Below are positions 41,728-52,235 of a stretch of 64,000 nt of DNA, piece by piece. This stretch comes from Caldanaerobius fijiensis DSM 17918 (GTDB lineage Bacteria > Bacillota > Thermoanaerobacteria > Thermoanaerobacterales > Caldanaerobiaceae): the NCBI RefSeq assembly GCF_900129075.1, contig NZ_FQVH01000006.1:30060-94059 (forward strand). The letters run 5' to 3'. Both the position numbers and the translations under genes were made by a program. The notes beneath the pieces are model-generated. The model was not told the origin of the DNA. It searched no databases and saw only the letters and a list, made by a program, of their open reading frames with translations. Position 1 is the first letter of the stretch. The number at the start of each line of letters is the position of its first letter.

Positions 41728-43827
41728 CTTTTTTTCTTCAGTTGTATGGTCTTCAAGAGCATCTTTTCGCGAAAGATTTATTCTACCCTGTTTATCGATA
41801 TCTGTCACCTTTACCAATATCTTATCCCCTACGCTCACCACATCTTCTACGGATTTTACTCTATTCTTAGCTAACTTTGTTATATGCACAAGGCCTTCCT
41901 TGCCTGGAGCTATTTCTACAAACGCACCAAAAGGCATAATCCTGGTAACTTTTCCGAGGTACGTTGTACCTACCTGTACATCCTTTGCGATACTCTCTAT
42001 CATTCTTATCGCCATTTTACATGACTCAATATCCGATGCTGAAACATATATCCTTCCATCTTCTTCAATATCTATCTTAGTATGTGTTTCATCAATGATT
42101 TTGTTTATTGTTTTACCACCGGCTCCTATAATATCCCTTATTTTATCTACATCCACAACTGTGGTCAAAATCTTAGGAGCATATGGCGATATGTTTTCTC
42201 TAGGCTTACTTATTACCTGGAGCATCTTTTCAAGGATGAACAAACGACCTTTTCTAGCCTGCTCTAAAGCCTTTTGAAGGATATCTCTGCCTATGCCATG
42301 GATTTTTATATCCATCTGAATAGCTGTTATACCCTTTTCAGTTCCTGCTACCTTAAAGTCCATATCTCCTAAAAAGTCCTCAATTCCCTGTATATCTGTT
42401 AATATTGCTACTCTATCTCCTTCTTTAATAAGTCCCATAGCAACTCCGGCTACTGGCGCCTTTATAGGAACACCTGCATCCATAAGCGCCAAAGTACTTC
42501 CACACACACTGGCCTGAGATGTAGACCCATTAGAACTTAAAACCTCAGATACAAGCCTGATAGTATAAGGGAATTCATCTTCTGATGGTATAACGGGTTC
42601 CAATGCTCTTTCAGCCAAAGCTCCATGGCCTATCTCTCTCCTGCCTGGCCCTCTCAAAGGTCTTGTCTCACCCACGCTATACGGTGGGAAGTTGTAATGG
42701 TGCATATACCTTTTAAACTCTTCATCACCCAAACCATCTAATATCTGAATATCCCCCATGGCTCCCAACGTGGCTACAGTCAGAACCTGAGTCTGTCCTC
42801 TGGTAAATAAAGCTGAACCATGAGTCCTAGGTAATAGTCCAACTTCGCAGGATATAGGCCTTATTTCATCCAATGCCCTTCCATCTACTCTATATCCGTC
42901 TTCTATCACCATTTTTCTCATCTGCTCTTTGGTGATATTATAGAGAACCTCGTCAATATCCTTTTGTTTTTCAGGATATTTTTCCAGGAAAAGTTGCATA
43001 ACCTCTTCGTTTACCTTATCTAAATTCTCAGTGCGCTTTTGCTTATCATCACTTAATAATGCTTCTCTTATCTTCTCTGTAGCATATTCCCTTACTTCTT
43101 TTTCTACTTGCTCATCTGGGGTAAACACTGTATACTCCATTTTAGGTTTTCCAACTTCTGCTATTATCTTTTCCTGGAATTCTACGATCTTTTTGATCTC
43201 TTCATGGGCAAACATTATAGCATCCAACATTACATCTTCTGGTATCTCATTGCCACCAGCTTCAACCATCATAATAGCATCTTTAGTCCCTGATACCGTA
43301 AGATGTAAGGTACTCTTCTCCCTCTCACTGAGTACAGGATTCAAAACAAACTTGCCATCAACAAGACCCACTACGACAGAACCTGTGGGACCATCAAAAG
43401 GTATATCAGATATAGACAGAGCAATTGATGAACCAATCATAGCTGCTATTTCTGGTTGATTATCAGGATCTACCGATAATACAGTTACTATGACCTGAAC
43501 GTCATTTCTAAAACCGTGGGGAAAAAGCGGCCTTATAGGTCGATCTATCAACCTGGCTGTTAATATGGCTTTGTCCGATGGCTTTCCTTCTCTTTTAATA
43601 AATCCTCCAGGAATTTTTCCAATAGAATATAACCTTTCTTCATACTCTACACTTAGTGGGAAAAAGTCCACATCCTGCCTTGGTTCCTTTGAAGCGCAGG
43701 CTGTAACTAATACCACAGTATCACCATATCTGACAATGGCTGAACCATTAGCCAATTGTGCTACTTTGCCCAATGATACACTGAGCTTTCTGCCTGCCAG
43801 TTCCATCTCATAGATCTTTTCTTCCAT
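41725..43827 (-). CDS. pnp: Polyribonucleotide nucleotidyltransferase
   Basis: 700 residues. Two RNase PH domains (about 10-140 and 320-540, with [13 protein letters not shown] [14 protein letters not shown] and the phosphate-binding GSSxxS-like [12 protein letters not shown]), then KH (about 555-615) and S1 (about 620-690, [27 protein letters not shown]) domains. It degrades RNA 3' to 5' by phosphorolysis. SD AAAGGAGG precedes the ATG. It follows rpsO, the standard pairing. Confidence 0.96.
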   Translation of the reverse strand: MEEKIYEMELAGRKLSVSLGKVAQLANGSAIVRYGDTVVLVTACASKEPRQDVDFFPLSVEYEERLYSIGKIPGGFIKREGKPSDKAILTARLIDRPIRPLFPHGFRNDVQVIVTVLSVDPDNQPEIAAMIGSSIALSISDIPFDGPTGSVVVGLVDGKFVLNPVLSEREKSTLHLTVSGTKDAIMMVEAGGNEIPEDVMLDAIMFAHEEIKKIVEFQEKIIAEVGKPKMEYTVFTPDEQVEKEVREYATEKIREALLSDDKQKRTENLDKVNEEVMQLFLEKYPEKQKDIDEVLYNITKEQMRKMVIEDGYRVDGRALDEIRPISCEVGLLPRTHGSALFTRGQTQVLTVATLGAMGDIQILDGLGDEEFKRYMHHYNFPPYSVGETRPLRGPGRREIGHGALAERALEPVIPSEDEFPYTIRLVSEVLSSNGSTSQASVCGSTLALMDAGVPIKAPVAGVAMGLIKEGDRVAILTDIQGIEDFLGDMDFKVAGTEKGITAIQMDIKIHGIGRDILQKALEQARKGRLFILEKMLQVISKPRENISPYAPKILTTVVDVDKIRDIIGAGGKTINKIIDETHTKIDIEEDGRIYVSASDIESCKMAIRMIESIAKDVQVGTTYLGKVTRIMPFGAFVEIAPGKEGLVHITKLAKNRVKSVEDVVSVGDKILVKVTDIDKQGRINLSRKDALEDHTTEEKK

Positions 43828-43871
43828 ATTTTTTACCTCCTTTCATATATTATAACCTCGCAAATTTTAAA

Positions 43872-43897
43872 TTAAAAGAGCGAGTGCTTCTCGCCCT
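43872..43897 (-). terminator. Hairpin terminator or attenuator between rpsO and pnp
   Basis: GGGCGAG / CTCGCTC (7 bp, one G-U) with a 5-nt loop and TTTTAATTT on the minus strand, right after the rpsO stop. It may allow partial read-through to pnp; a TATAAT follows at about 43,850, where pnp could also start. Confidence 0.65.
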
Positions 43898-44166
43898 TAT
43901 TTCCTTAAATTTAGTTCTTCCAATAACTGCTTGTACCTTTCATAGTCCTTTTTCATCAGATAATTAAGCAGAGCTCTCCTTTTACCTACCATCTTTAAAA
44001 GGCCTCTTCTTGAATGATGATCTTTTTTATGAACGGTCAAATGCTCATTTAAATCATTTATCCTTTTAGTTAAAAGAGCAATCTGTACCTCTGGTGAACC
44101 TGTATCTCCATCGTGTTTTTTATACTTCTCTATAATCTCCTGCTTTTCTTCTTTGCTCAGTGCCAT
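43897..44166 (-). CDS. rpsO: 30S ribosomal protein S15
   Basis: 89 residues from the ATG at 44166 (SD AAGGAGGTG), the standard S15 length; the GTG three codons earlier is part of the SD. Conserved segments are [19 protein letters not shown] and [20 protein letters not shown]. It binds 16S rRNA at the central domain. A structured leader lies upstream. Confidence 0.97.
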   Translation of the reverse strand: MALSKEEKQEIIEKYKKHDGDTGSPEVQIALLTKRINDLNEHLTVHKKDHHSRRGLLKMVGKRRALLNYLMKKDYERYKQLLEELNLRK

Positions 44167-44190
44167 ATTTTTCACCTCCTTATATCTTTC

Positions 44191-44238
44191 ACCTGTTACC
44201 TGGAAAACCGCCGGTGACTCAGTTTTCTAAGTAACGGT
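44191..44238 (-). promoter_or_regulatory. Candidate S15 autoregulatory leader structure
   Basis: On the minus strand the leader can fold as GTTAC (44235-44231)/GTAAC (44199-44195) enclosing ACTTAG-AAAA-CTGAGT and a small ACCGGCGGT hairpin, a junction-like shape ending about 25 nt before rpsO. S15 leaders in Firmicutes often mimic the 16S rRNA junction, but sequence alone does not prove binding. Confidence 0.4.
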
Positions 44239-44268
44239 ATATCTTCATCATCTTTCAACTATTTTATT

Positions 44269-45216
44269 TTACCATAAAGCATGACAATTGTAAAATAATT
44301 TATTGTAATTTAAGGCGTACTCCACATCTCTAATTAACTGCTGTCTCAACTCTCTTATATCACCAAATCTTTTCTCATCCCTCATATGCTTAACAAAAGC
44401 TGTCCTCACGGTTTCTCCGTATAATTCTCCATCAAAGCCTATCAAATGGCTCTCAATTGACACCTTATTATCGTTTTTAACTGTTGGCTTTATCCCGATA
44501 TTAGTAATGCTCAAATACCATTTACCAAAAACAAGCGTATATGTTACATAGACCCCATTTTTAGGTAAACATAGGTTGCCTTCATAGCTCAAATTTATAG
44601 TAGGAAAACCAATAGTTCGTCCCAGCTGCTTCCCATGTACAACAGTTCCATTTATCCCATAATATCTCCCAAGATAATCTAATATCACATCAACCTTGCC
44701 TTCTGCTATAAGCTTTCTTATATAAGTGCTACTTATAGTATTGCCATACAACTTGCTGTGAGGAATCACTTTTAATATAATATCATGTATGTTGCAAATT
44801 TCAGCAAGCCTGGCTGTATTGCCCAAACCATTATAACCCAACTTAAAATCTTCTCCTACAACCAGCACCTTGCATCCAAGCTTTTTTAATAAAATGTTCT
44901 CTATAAAATCGACGTAACTCATCCGAGAAAAATCCTCTGTAAAATCTAAGGCCATAATATAGTCAGGATTAAAACTCTTTAAAACATCAATTTTTTCATC
45001 ATAGTTCATCAAAAAACAATAGTCTTTATCAGGATCGAGAATCCTCGAAGTATGATGTTTGAAGGTAAATATAACCTTATGAAGGTTTTTCTTAAATGCG
45101 ATATCATTCATATACTCTATCAACTTTTGATGTCCCACGTGTACTCCATCAAAGTTGCCTATCGTAACAGCTGTATTACTTAATTCTATATCTGTTATAT
45201 CATTGATAATTTCCAT
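44269..45216 (-). CDS. ribF: Bifunctional riboflavin kinase/FAD synthetase
   Basis: 315 residues. N-terminal nucleotidyltransferase (VTIGNFDGVHVGHQKLI; GEDFKLGYNGLG; SSTYIRKLIAEG) and C-terminal riboflavin kinase (GTVVHGKQLGRTIGFPTINL; GVYVTYT). It makes FMN and FAD from riboflavin and ATP. It lies 3 nt after truB, as in many Firmicutes. Confidence 0.96.
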   Translation of the reverse strand: MEIINDITDIELSNTAVTIGNFDGVHVGHQKLIEYMNDIAFKKNLHKVIFTFKHHTSRILDPDKDYCFLMNYDEKIDVLKSFNPDYIMALDFTEDFSRMSYVDFIENILLKKLGCKVLVVGEDFKLGYNGLGNTARLAEICNIHDIILKVIPHSKLYGNTISSTYIRKLIAEGKVDVILDYLGRYYGINGTVVHGKQLGRTIGFPTINLSYEGNLCLPKNGVYVTYTLVFGKWYLSITNIGIKPTVKNDNKVSIESHLIGFDGELYGETVRTAFVKHMRDEKRFGDIRELRQQLIRDVEYALNYNKLFYNCHALW

Positions 45217-45219
45217 ATT

Positions 45220-46077
45220 TTATCCCCTCGATGCAAATACATTTAGCACTTTTACAAAACCACTTGACTCAAGACCTACTGCCAAAAAAGTCCCTTTATC
45301 TGAATATATGCAGACTTTTCCTACGTCTTTACAAGACCCAACATTAATTTTACCACCATTTAAAACCCTTTTTATATCCTCACCTGAAACTACAACCTTT
45401 TTAAAAGATCTAAATGGGTAATCAATAGGCAATAAATTTTCTGCTCTTATGCAATCAACCGCAATAGATTCATCTGATTCAAATACCCCCGCTTTTACCC
45501 TTTCCAATGAAACCATGTGTCCACAGGTATTTAACGATGATGCTATATCCTGGCAAAGCGTTCTTATATACGTACCTTTTGAACATCTGACTTTTATTTT
45601 TATCAAATGAGGTTTTTGATAGTCTAATAGGATTATATCATATATGGTAACTCTTATTGGTTCTCTATCTACAATAAGACCCGATCTGGCCATCTCATAC
45701 AACTTTCTGCCTTTTACCTTTTTAGCCGAGTACATTGGTGGTATCTGTGTGATTTCGCCTTTAAAGCGCTTTAATGTATCTTCAATTACATTTAAGCTGA
45801 AATCAGGTACCGGCTTCATATCTATGATGTTACCATATCTGTCCTGCGTATCAGTAGCTATTCCCAATACCAAAGTAGCCACATACTCTTTATCATCTTG
45901 CTCTATATGTCTTATAGCTTTTGTAGCTGCATTTACAGCTATAGGCAAAACACCTGTTGCTCCAGGATCCAATGTGCCTAGATGCCCGGCCTTTACCTTA
46001 AACTGCCTCTTTATAATATCAACTACCTCAAAAGAAGTCATACCTAACGGCTTGTACACGTTGAAAAATCCATCCAC
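45220..46077 (-). CDS. truB: tRNA pseudouridine-55 synthase
   Basis: About 285 residues. Catalytic Asp in GHLGTLDPGATGVLPIAV, plus the YEMARSG and KCSKGTYIRTL segments of the TruB fold. The frame opens at GTG 46089 directly after the nrnA stop; SD AGGTGGGG best serves the GTG at 46077 (protein starting MDGFFNVYKPLG), with ATG 46083 as an alternative. It modifies U55 of the tRNA T-loop. Confidence 0.95.
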   Translation of the reverse strand: MDGFFNVYKPLGMTSFEVVDIIKRQFKVKAGHLGTLDPGATGVLPIAVNAATKAIRHIEQDDKEYVATLVLGIATDTQDRYGNIIDMKPVPDFSLNVIEDTLKRFKGEITQIPPMYSAKKVKGRKLYEMARSGLIVDREPIRVTIYDIILLDYQKPHLIKIKVRCSKGTYIRTLCQDIASSLNTCGHMVSLERVKAGVFESDESIAVDCIRAENLLPIDYPFRSFKKVVVSGEDIKRVLNGGKINVGSCKDVGKVCIYSDKGTFLAVGLESSGFVKVLNVFASRG

Positions 46078-46089
46078 TAACATCCCCAC

Positions 46090-47058
46090 CTAATGGACAT
46101 CTTTAACAGCTCTGGCGCATGCCTGCACCACCTTTTCTACAGCTTCACTCATTGGCATTTCTAGAAAACAACCTGACGCTAAAACATGTCCCCCTCCGCC
46201 AAAAATGGCAGCTATTTTGCTTACATCTACTTTTTTTGATCTAAAACTTACTTTTATCCTGTCATCCTCTTCCTTAAATAAAAGCCCAATCTCTACACCA
46301 TCTATTGATTTTGGATAATATACCAATCCTTCTGTATCGCCAGGTCTTGCGCCGCATTCGTCCAGCATAGCTTTTGTAACGGTGATGTAGGCAATAGTCC
46401 CATCTTCTACTACATTTAAAGTACTTATTGCTTTACCAATCAGCAATACCTGATTCAATGTTTTCTTTTCGAAAATTTCTTCGGCAATTTTTCTAAGATC
46501 TGCTCCATTGTTTAATAAGTCACCCGCTATTTCATGGGTTATGCTCGTTGTATTACTGTACATAAACCTTCCTGTATCTGTAGCCAAGCTACAATAAAGG
46601 CACGTAGAAATATCGCTATCAAATTCCACACCCAAAAGTTTCAGTAATTGATATACTAATTCAGCCGAAGCACCCGCATTGGAATCAACCACGTTATAAT
46701 CCGCATACATGGTATTGCTTATGTGATGATCTATGTTTATCTTCACTGGCAATCTCATATACAATTCCTTAACATTGCCCATTCTTTCTTCGTCACTACA
46801 ATCAATAGCTACAGCGACATCATAATAGCCATCCATTTCATGAGGGTACCTGAGAATCTTACCACTTTGAGGCAAAAAAGCAAACCCCTCAGGTACCTCA
46901 TCATCTATCACTACATGCCCTTCTATGCCTAATTGGTTTAAACCGTGCAAAAGAGCTAATGTTGAACCTATCCCATCTCCATCCGGTGAAACATGGGTGA
47001 CAATCAAAACCTTTTTAGCACTTTTTAATAATTTTACGATTTCACTCATTACCATCAT
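46090..47058 (-). CDS. nrnA: DHH-family phosphoesterase, NrnA type
   Basis: 322 residues. DHH motifs THVSPDGDGIGS (about 21), AVAIDCSD and NIDHHISNTMYADYN, with the DHHA1 motif GGGGHVLASGC near 293. NrnA hydrolyses nano-RNA and 3'-phosphoadenosine 5'-phosphate. It overlaps rbfA by 17 bp. Position between rbfA and truB is conserved. Confidence 0.93.
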   Translation of the reverse strand: MMVMSEIVKLLKSAKKVLIVTHVSPDGDGIGSTLALLHGLNQLGIEGHVVIDDEVPEGFAFLPQSGKILRYPHEMDGYYDVAVAIDCSDEERMGNVKELYMRLPVKINIDHHISNTMYADYNVVDSNAGASAELVYQLLKLLGVEFDSDISTCLYCSLATDTGRFMYSNTTSITHEIAGDLLNNGADLRKIAEEIFEKKTLNQVLLIGKAISTLNVVEDGTIAYITVTKAMLDECGARPGDTEGLVYYPKSIDGVEIGLLFKEEDDRIKVSFRSKKVDVSKIAAIFGGGGHVLASGCFLEMPMSEAVEKVVQACARAVKDVH

Positions 47059-47410
47059 TATTCTCTACCCCGTTTTTTAGATCATCAATCAATTTCGCAA
47101 TGTGTATACCTGTTTCTATAGATCTATCCAGCTCTATGTCTATTTCAGGTGTGTAAAAAGTCTTTATCCTGCTTCCAACTTCTTTTCGCAAATACCCAGA
47201 CGCCCTTTTTAGCGCCTCTATGGTGCTGTTTTTTTCATCATCGGTACCATACACACTCACATAGACCTTTGCATGTCTTAAATCCCGAGACACCTCTACG
47301 TGAGTTACACTCGTAAGTGGAGCAATTCTAGGATCCTTCAATTCATTTTTAATAAGATCACTTATAACCTTTTTTATTTCTTCCGAAATCCTATTTACTC
47401 TATAATTCAT
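47042..47410 (-). CDS. rbfA: 30S ribosome-binding factor A
   Basis: 122 residues. KH-like fold with NRISEEIKKVISDLIKNELKDPRI and VEVSRDLRHAKVYVSVYG. It assists 16S rRNA 5' processing and cold adaptation. SD GTGAGGTAA precedes the ATG. Confidence 0.96.
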   Translation of the reverse strand: MNYRVNRISEEIKKVISDLIKNELKDPRIAPLTSVTHVEVSRDLRHAKVYVSVYGTDDEKNSTIEALKRASGYLRKEVGSRIKTFYTPEIDIELDRSIETGIHIAKLIDDLKNGVENNDGNE

Positions 47411-47424
47411 CGCAATTACCTCAC

Positions 47425-49515
47425 TTATTGTTGTACTTTCTCTATGATAAACGCTTCTATGATGTCACCTTCTTTAATATCGTTGTACTTATCTAACATC
47501 ATACCGCATTCATAACCAGCAGCTACCTCTCTAACATCATCTTTAAATCTCTTCAATGAGGCTGGTTTGCCTTCATAGACCACAACTCCATCTCTTATCA
47601 ATCTAACCGACGAAGTTCTGCTGATTTTACCGTCTAAAACATAACATCCTGCTACCGTGCCCAAACCCGAAACTTTAAATAACTGTCTAACTTCAGCCCT
47701 GCCTAAATATACTTCACGGTATTCGGGTTCAAGCAAGCCTTTTAAAGCCTTTTCGATATCGTCTATTACATCATATATAATCCTATATAGCCTTATATCA
47801 ACTTTTTCTCTTTCCGCTAAATCTTTAGCTTTTGAATCCGGTCTAACATTAAAACCTATTATAATGGCATTAGACGCCGCAGCTAGCATGACATCCGTTT
47901 CTGTTATAATACCTACGCCCTCATGCAATACATTGACTCTTAACTCATTACTACTCAATTTTAAAATTGCCTGCTTTAACGCTTCAACAGAACCCTGCAC
48001 GTCTGCCTTTATTATTACATTTAATTCTTTTATATTGCCTTGTTGCATCTGGTTGAAAAGATCTTCCAACGTCACCTTCTGTGATACGAAACGGGTCTCT
48101 TTCATTTTTTCTTTTCTCGCTTCAGCCAGTTCTCTGGCTTTCTTTTCGTCATCTACTACAACTAACAAGTCTCCTGCTTCCGGAACCTCTGAAAGACCTA
48201 TTACCTCCACAGGAGTAGATGGCCCTGCCTCCTTTAACCTTTTGCCTTTGTCGTCAAACATAGCGCGGACTTTTCCATAAGCTGTCCCTACGATGATGGC
48301 ATCGCCCACTCTTAAAGTACCACTTTGCACTATAGCCGTCGCTACAGGACCGCGACCTTTATCCAGACGAGCCTCTATAACAATGCCTCTAGCCTTCTTA
48401 TCGGGATTAGCTTTCAACTCTTGCATCTCGGCAACCAATAATATCATTTCCAGCAGATCATTTATACCCTGTTTTTTCAGCGCCGAAACAGGTATGCAGA
48501 TCGTATCGCCTCCCCATTCCTCAGGTATGAGGCCATATTCCGCAAGCTCCTGTTTCACCCTGTCAGGATTGGCTTCAGGCTTATCGATCTTGTTTATAGC
48601 TACAATTATAGGGACTTTGGCTGCCTTTGCATGATTTATAGCTTCAATGGTTTGCGGCATAACTCCATCGTCAGCTGCTACTACCAGAACCGCTATATCT
48701 GTTACCTGTGCTCCCCTTGACCTCATTGATGTAAAAGCTTCATGGCCTGGAGTATCTAAAAATACTATCTTCTTGCCGTTGAGTTCCACAGTAGATGCGC
48801 CAATATGCTGTGTAATTCCACCTACTTCCTTCGCAGTCACGTTGGTATTCCTTATAGCATCTAACAATGAAGTTTTTCCGTGGTCAACATGACCCATCAC
48901 TGTAACAATAGGTGGCCTCGGTTTGAGGCTTGCAGGATCATCCTTTTCTTCTTCAGGAAGTTCTCCTTTGTTTTCAACTTTTTTTTCGATGTTAATTCCA
49001 TATTTATCAGCCAGTTTTTGCGCTACTTCAAATGGCAATACATCGTTAATTTTTAACATATATTTCATAAAAAGAAGATCTCTCACAACTTCGGAAGGAG
49101 CTTTTTTTATCAACTCTGCAAATTCCCTGACAGTCATACCTTCAACAAACTCGATTTTATCTACAACTGCATCTTGTTGTACTGCATTGTTTTCAGCAAT
49201 GCTCTTCTTATTCTTTTTCTTTTTTGAACCTTTTCTTTGCTTAATTTTATCATCGTCAAATTCACTTTCGTACTCATCATCTATAGATAACGTATCTTTA
49301 TCATCATGTTCATCAATCATCATATCACTCTCATTTCGCTTATCCTCTTTCATCTCAGGTTCCCTCATCAACTCCACTATCATATTCACTTCCTCATCCT
49401 CTAAAGTACTCATATGGTTTTTAATATTCATGCCTAAATCTGTCAATTTGGAAATTAAATCTTTACTTGATAAATTAAGCTCTCTGGCCAATTCATACAC
49501 CCTCAATTTTGACAT
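47425..49515 (-). CDS. infB: Translation initiation factor IF-2
   Basis: 696 residues, short for IF-2 because the N-terminal linker is brief. IF2N domain ([20 protein letters not shown]), charged Lys/Asp/Glu linker, a second IF2N-like segment, then GTPase (G1 [16 protein letters not shown]3 DTPGHEAF, G4 NKIDKPEA) and C-terminal fMet-tRNA-binding domain. SD GGAGGTGAT precedes the ATG. Confidence 0.97.
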   Translation of the reverse strand: MSKLRVYELARELNLSSKDLISKLTDLGMNIKNHMSTLEDEEVNMIVELMREPEMKEDKRNESDMMIDEHDDKDTLSIDDEYESEFDDDKIKQRKGSKKKKNKKSIAENNAVQQDAVVDKIEFVEGMTVREFAELIKKAPSEVVRDLLFMKYMLKINDVLPFEVAQKLADKYGINIEKKVENKGELPEEEKDDPASLKPRPPIVTVMGHVDHGKTSLLDAIRNTNVTAKEVGGITQHIGASTVELNGKKIVFLDTPGHEAFTSMRSRGAQVTDIAVLVVAADDGVMPQTIEAINHAKAAKVPIIVAINKIDKPEANPDRVKQELAEYGLIPEEWGGDTICIPVSALKKQGINDLLEMILLVAEMQELKANPDKKARGIVIEARLDKGRGPVATAIVQSGTLRVGDAIIVGTAYGKVRAMFDDKGKRLKEAGPSTPVEVIGLSEVPEAGDLLVVVDDEKKARELAEARKEKMKETRFVSQKVTLEDLFNQMQQGNIKELNVIIKADVQGSVEALKQAILKLSSNELRVNVLHEGVGIITETDVMLAAASNAIIIGFNVRPDSKAKDLAEREKVDIRLYRIIYDVIDDIEKALKGLLEPEYREVYLGRAEVRQLFKVSGLGTVAGCYVLDGKISRTSSVRLIRDGVVVYEGKPASLKRFKDDVREVAAGYECGMMLDKYNDIKEGDIIEAFIIEKVQQ

Positions 49516-49528
49516 GACATCACCTCCG

Positions 49529-49846
49529 TTATCCTTTTAAAGCCTTGTATATGGCTTCGGCAAATCCACTATCAGTAACGCACAATACAGATCTCTCACC
49601 CTTGCCCAAACAGCTGCCTAGCTCTTCTTTTTTGCCATATACAAATACAGGTATTTCATACCTCTTACATAAAGTTATTATCTGTCTTACCGTGTTGTTT
49701 GCAGCGTCTTCCGCAACTATTACTATCTTCGCCTTTTTTTTCAATATAGCCTGCCTTGATAAAAATATCCCCGATTTAATCCTACCTGCTCGTTGAGCTA
49801 ACCCCAATAACGAATAAATCCTTTGATTATTTACCAATTTTATCAT
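49529..49846 (-). CDS. ylxQ: L7Ae/L30e-family protein YlxQ
   Basis: 105 residues. L7Ae-like fold with [31 protein letters not shown] and [18 protein letters not shown]; probably a K-turn RNA-binding protein. It overlaps ylxR by 20 bp in the nusA-infB operon. Confidence 0.92.
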   Translation of the reverse strand: MIKLVNNQRIYSLLGLAQRAGRIKSGIFLSRQAILKKKAKIVIVAEDAANNTVRQIITLCKRYEIPVFVYGKKEELGSCLGKGERSVLCVTDSGFAEAIYKALKG

Positions 49847-50105
49847 ATTCCTCTCTCAATCTTTCAATATCATCTTCTGTAACCTGGGTATCCAGTGCCT
49901 TTTCCAATTTTTCTTTATTTAATGCCTTCCTAAAGCAATCCTCATTAGGGCAAAAATAAGTGCCACGTCCCGACACTTTACCTGTTGTATCCAATTGTAT
50001 AACACCTGTTTTGGCATTTCTCACTATTCTTATTAATTCTCTCTTGGGCTTTGATTGCATACAACCCAGGCACTTTCTCATAGGTATTTTCTTTACACCC
50101 GCCAT
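49827..50105 (-). CDS. ylxR: YlxR/RnpM-family RNA-binding protein
   Basis: 92 residues. The DUF448 signature CLGCMQSKPKRELIRIVR and GRGTYFC are clear. It is described as an RNase P modulator (RnpM) in Bacillus. The start is uncertain: GTG 50117, ATG 50111 and ATG 50105 are in frame; GTGGTG spacing favours 50105. Confidence 0.9.
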   Translation of the reverse strand: MAGVKKIPMRKCLGCMQSKPKRELIRIVRNAKTGVIQLDTTGKVSGRGTYFCPNEDCFRKALNKEKLEKALDTQVTEDDIERLREEYDKIGK

Positions 50106-50118
50106 TAACATCACCACA

Positions 50119-51150
50119 CTATTTAGTTTCTATACCATTTATATCTATTTTCCAGCCTGTAAGCTTGGCTGCCAGCCTGGCATTCTGACCTTCTTTCCCA
50201 ATAGCTAGTGACAACTGATATTCTGGTACAAATACCTTGGCTGCTTTCTCGCTTTCATTTATCTCTACTCTTACTATATTAGCAGGGCTCAACGCGTTAG
50301 ATATAAATTCACCAATATCTTTACTCCATTTCACTATATCTATTTTTTCGCCTCTTAATTCGTTTACTACCGCTTGAACTCTCGCACCCTTAAAACCCAC
50401 ACACGCTCCTACCGGATCCACTTTCTCATCATGTGAAAAAACCGCCATCTTGGTCCTGGACCCTGCTTCTCGAGCTATGCTTTTGATTTCTACAATCCCA
50501 TCGTATATCTCAGGCACTTCTTGTTCAAAAAGTCTCTTTACAAAACCAGGATGCGTACGAGATGCTATTATAACAGGACCTTTTGTCGTTTTCTTTACTT
50601 CAACTATATAGAGCTTTATTCTATCACCAGGTTTATAACTCTCCCCAGGAATCTGCTCTGAAACAGGCAATGTCGTTTCCATCCTACCAAGATCTATAAG
50701 CAAATTCTTTTTATCAGCTCTCGTCACAACACCTACAATTATATCATTTTCTTTCGCCAGAAAATCCTCATATAATATGCCTCTTTCTGCTTCTCTTATT
50801 TTTTGCACCACAACTTGTTTAGCTGTCTGAGCCGCAATTCTTCCAAACTTTTTTGGCGTAATCTCAACTTCCACTATATCGCCCAGTTGATAAAGCGAAT
50901 TTATCTTCTGGGCATCTTCAAGGCTTATTTCCATTTTTTCGTCATGCACCTCAGGTACCACCACCTTTTGTGCCATGACTTTTATAGCACCCGTCTCCTT
51001 ATTTATATAAACCTTTGCATTTTGCGCGGTCCCATAATTTTTTCTATAGGCCGTTATAAGAGCCGTTTCCAAAGCTTCCAAAATAATTTCCTTACTAACG
51101 CCTTTATCCTTTTCTATTTGATTAAGAGCTTCAATAAGTTCTCCATCCAT
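50119..51150 (-). CDS. nusA: Transcription termination/antitermination protein NusA
   Basis: 343 residues from the ATG at 51150 (SD GGAGGTG). N-terminal RNA polymerase-binding domain, S1 domain (about 135-200), and two KH domains (about 200-343, with VGACVGFKGARVQAVVNELRG). There is no acidic C-terminal repeat, as usual in Firmicutes. It follows rimP. Confidence 0.96.
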   Translation of the reverse strand: MDGELIEALNQIEKDKGVSKEIILEALETALITAYRKNYGTAQNAKVYINKETGAIKVMAQKVVVPEVHDEKMEISLEDAQKINSLYQLGDIVEVEITPKKFGRIAAQTAKQVVVQKIREAERGILYEDFLAKENDIIVGVVTRADKKNLLIDLGRMETTLPVSEQIPGESYKPGDRIKLYIVEVKKTTKGPVIIASRTHPGFVKRLFEQEVPEIYDGIVEIKSIAREAGSRTKMAVFSHDEKVDPVGACVGFKGARVQAVVNELRGEKIDIVKWSKDIGEFISNALSPANIVRVEINESEKAAKVFVPEYQLSLAIGKEGQNARLAAKLTGWKIDINGIETK

Positions 51151-51165
51151 AATACCCACCTCCGT

Positions 51166-51624
51166 CTAAAATTCGAAATGTAACCTTGCCAATGAAATTT
51201 TTTCTAACGGTATTGCCATTATCTCTCCCTGGACTATCTCTATATACACATTCCCATCTCTATAATCTTTGAGTAAACCCACGAATTCCTTTCTACCATC
51301 TACAGGCTGATATAATTTCACGTAAATCTTTTCACCTTTAAAGCGTTCATAATCTTTCGGTTTTTTCAAAGGCCTTTCAATGCCTGGAGATGATACTTCC
51401 AATATATATTTGTGCTTTATGGGATCCACCTCATCCAGTCTATCACTCAAATATCTGGATAAATCTTCACAGTCTTCTATGCTTATCCCCTCAGGCTTAT
51501 CAATATACACCCTTAAATACCAATCTTTGCCTTCTTTTACGTACTCTATATCTACAACCTCAATATCTTTATCCTCTATATAAGGCTCTAATAAATCCAT
51601 TGCTATTCTTTCTATTTTTGACAT
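51166..51624 (-). CDS. rimP: Ribosome maturation factor RimP
   Basis: 152 residues: N-terminal alpha/beta domain (DIEVVDIEYVKEGKDWYLRVYIDKPEGI) and C-terminal SH3-like domain, with YILEVSSPGIERPLKK between. It acts in 30S assembly. First gene of the operon, 15 nt before nusA, with a hairpin leader. Confidence 0.96.
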   Translation of the reverse strand: MSKIERIAMDLLEPYIEDKDIEVVDIEYVKEGKDWYLRVYIDKPEGISIEDCEDLSRYLSDRLDEVDPIKHKYILEVSSPGIERPLKKPKDYERFKGEKIYVKLYQPVDGRKEFVGLLKDYRDGNVYIEIVQGEIMAIPLEKISLARLHFEF

Positions 51625-51656
51625 ATAAATCCTCCCGATTGTTCACATAACACGAA

Positions 51657-51677
51657 AGAGTGGGTTCTACCCACTCT
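51657..51677 (-). promoter_or_regulatory. Leader hairpin before rimP
   Basis: AGAGTGGGT / ACCCACTCT, a 9-bp perfect stem with a 3-nt loop on the minus strand, 33 nt before the rimP ATG and downstream of the promoter at 51,697-51,725. Only TTTC follows, so it is a weak terminator at best; attenuation or mRNA protection is possible. Confidence 0.55.
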
Positions 51678-51696
51678 CTTCCAGCTTCTACTGGTT

Positions 51697-51725
51697 ATTA
51701 TAGCATAGTTAAAATAATAATGCAA
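51697..51725 (-). promoter_or_regulatory. Extended -10 promoter of the rimP-nusA-infB operon
   Basis: TTGCAT (51725-51720), a 17-bp spacer and TGCTATAAT, whose hexamer is 51702-51697, on the minus strand. The start would be near 51,690. Confidence 0.65.
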
Positions 51726-51731
51726 CAATCG

Positions 51732-52139
51732 TTAATCTTCTTTTACATAAACGTGTTCTAATTTTGTAGCATGAATCTGTTCATCAACGATTATGGAATG
51801 TATCCGTTCTTTATAGTACATGTTAGGCGCTAAAAGCAGTATTTGCATATAGTACTTGGCCGCACCAAGCTCATCATTTAGAGCATCTTCTAAAGCATCA
51901 GCGTATTCATCGGCCAGATGCACTTCTATTTCAAACATAGGCGGCGCCTGATAAGTCATACTCATATACATGCTTAAAAAATACCTGTAGTGTTTTTCCT
52001 CATCTTCTATTATAGATTTTATTATCTCTATGTCCTCTTCAGGAGCCATTTTAAGCAACACATTATAAGATTTTATGGCCTTAGCCTCATCTATCAAGGC
52101 ATAATACACCTTTGAGATAAAGTCGTAATATTCTGTCAT
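51732..52139 (-). CDS. Ferritin-like diiron protein
   Basis: 135 residues, a four-helix bundle. Metal-ligand candidates are Glu in DEAKAIKSYN, the ExxH of EDEEKHYRYF, Glu in NDELGAAKYY and the ExxH of VDEQIHATKLEH. It resembles rubrerythrin-like proteins but has no rubredoxin domain. It might handle peroxide or iron. SD AAGGAGG precedes the ATG. Confidence 0.82.
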   Translation of the reverse strand: MTEYYDFISKVYYALIDEAKAIKSYNVLLKMAPEEDIEIIKSIIEDEEKHYRYFLSMYMSMTYQAPPMFEIEVHLADEYADALEDALNDELGAAKYYMQILLLAPNMYYKERIHSIIVDEQIHATKLEHVYVKED

Positions 52140-52235
52140 ATGTTTCCCTCCTTATATAAATGGTAAATCGATAATGGTCTTTTACATAATATGCAAGGAG
52201 AGAAACAATTGTGTTCAGCAAAACTCAAAGTCCCA

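Noticed and set aside
48923..49540. 205-codon serine-rich plus-strand frame
   Set aside because: Antisense to the charged linker of infB, a certain gene with strong family matches.
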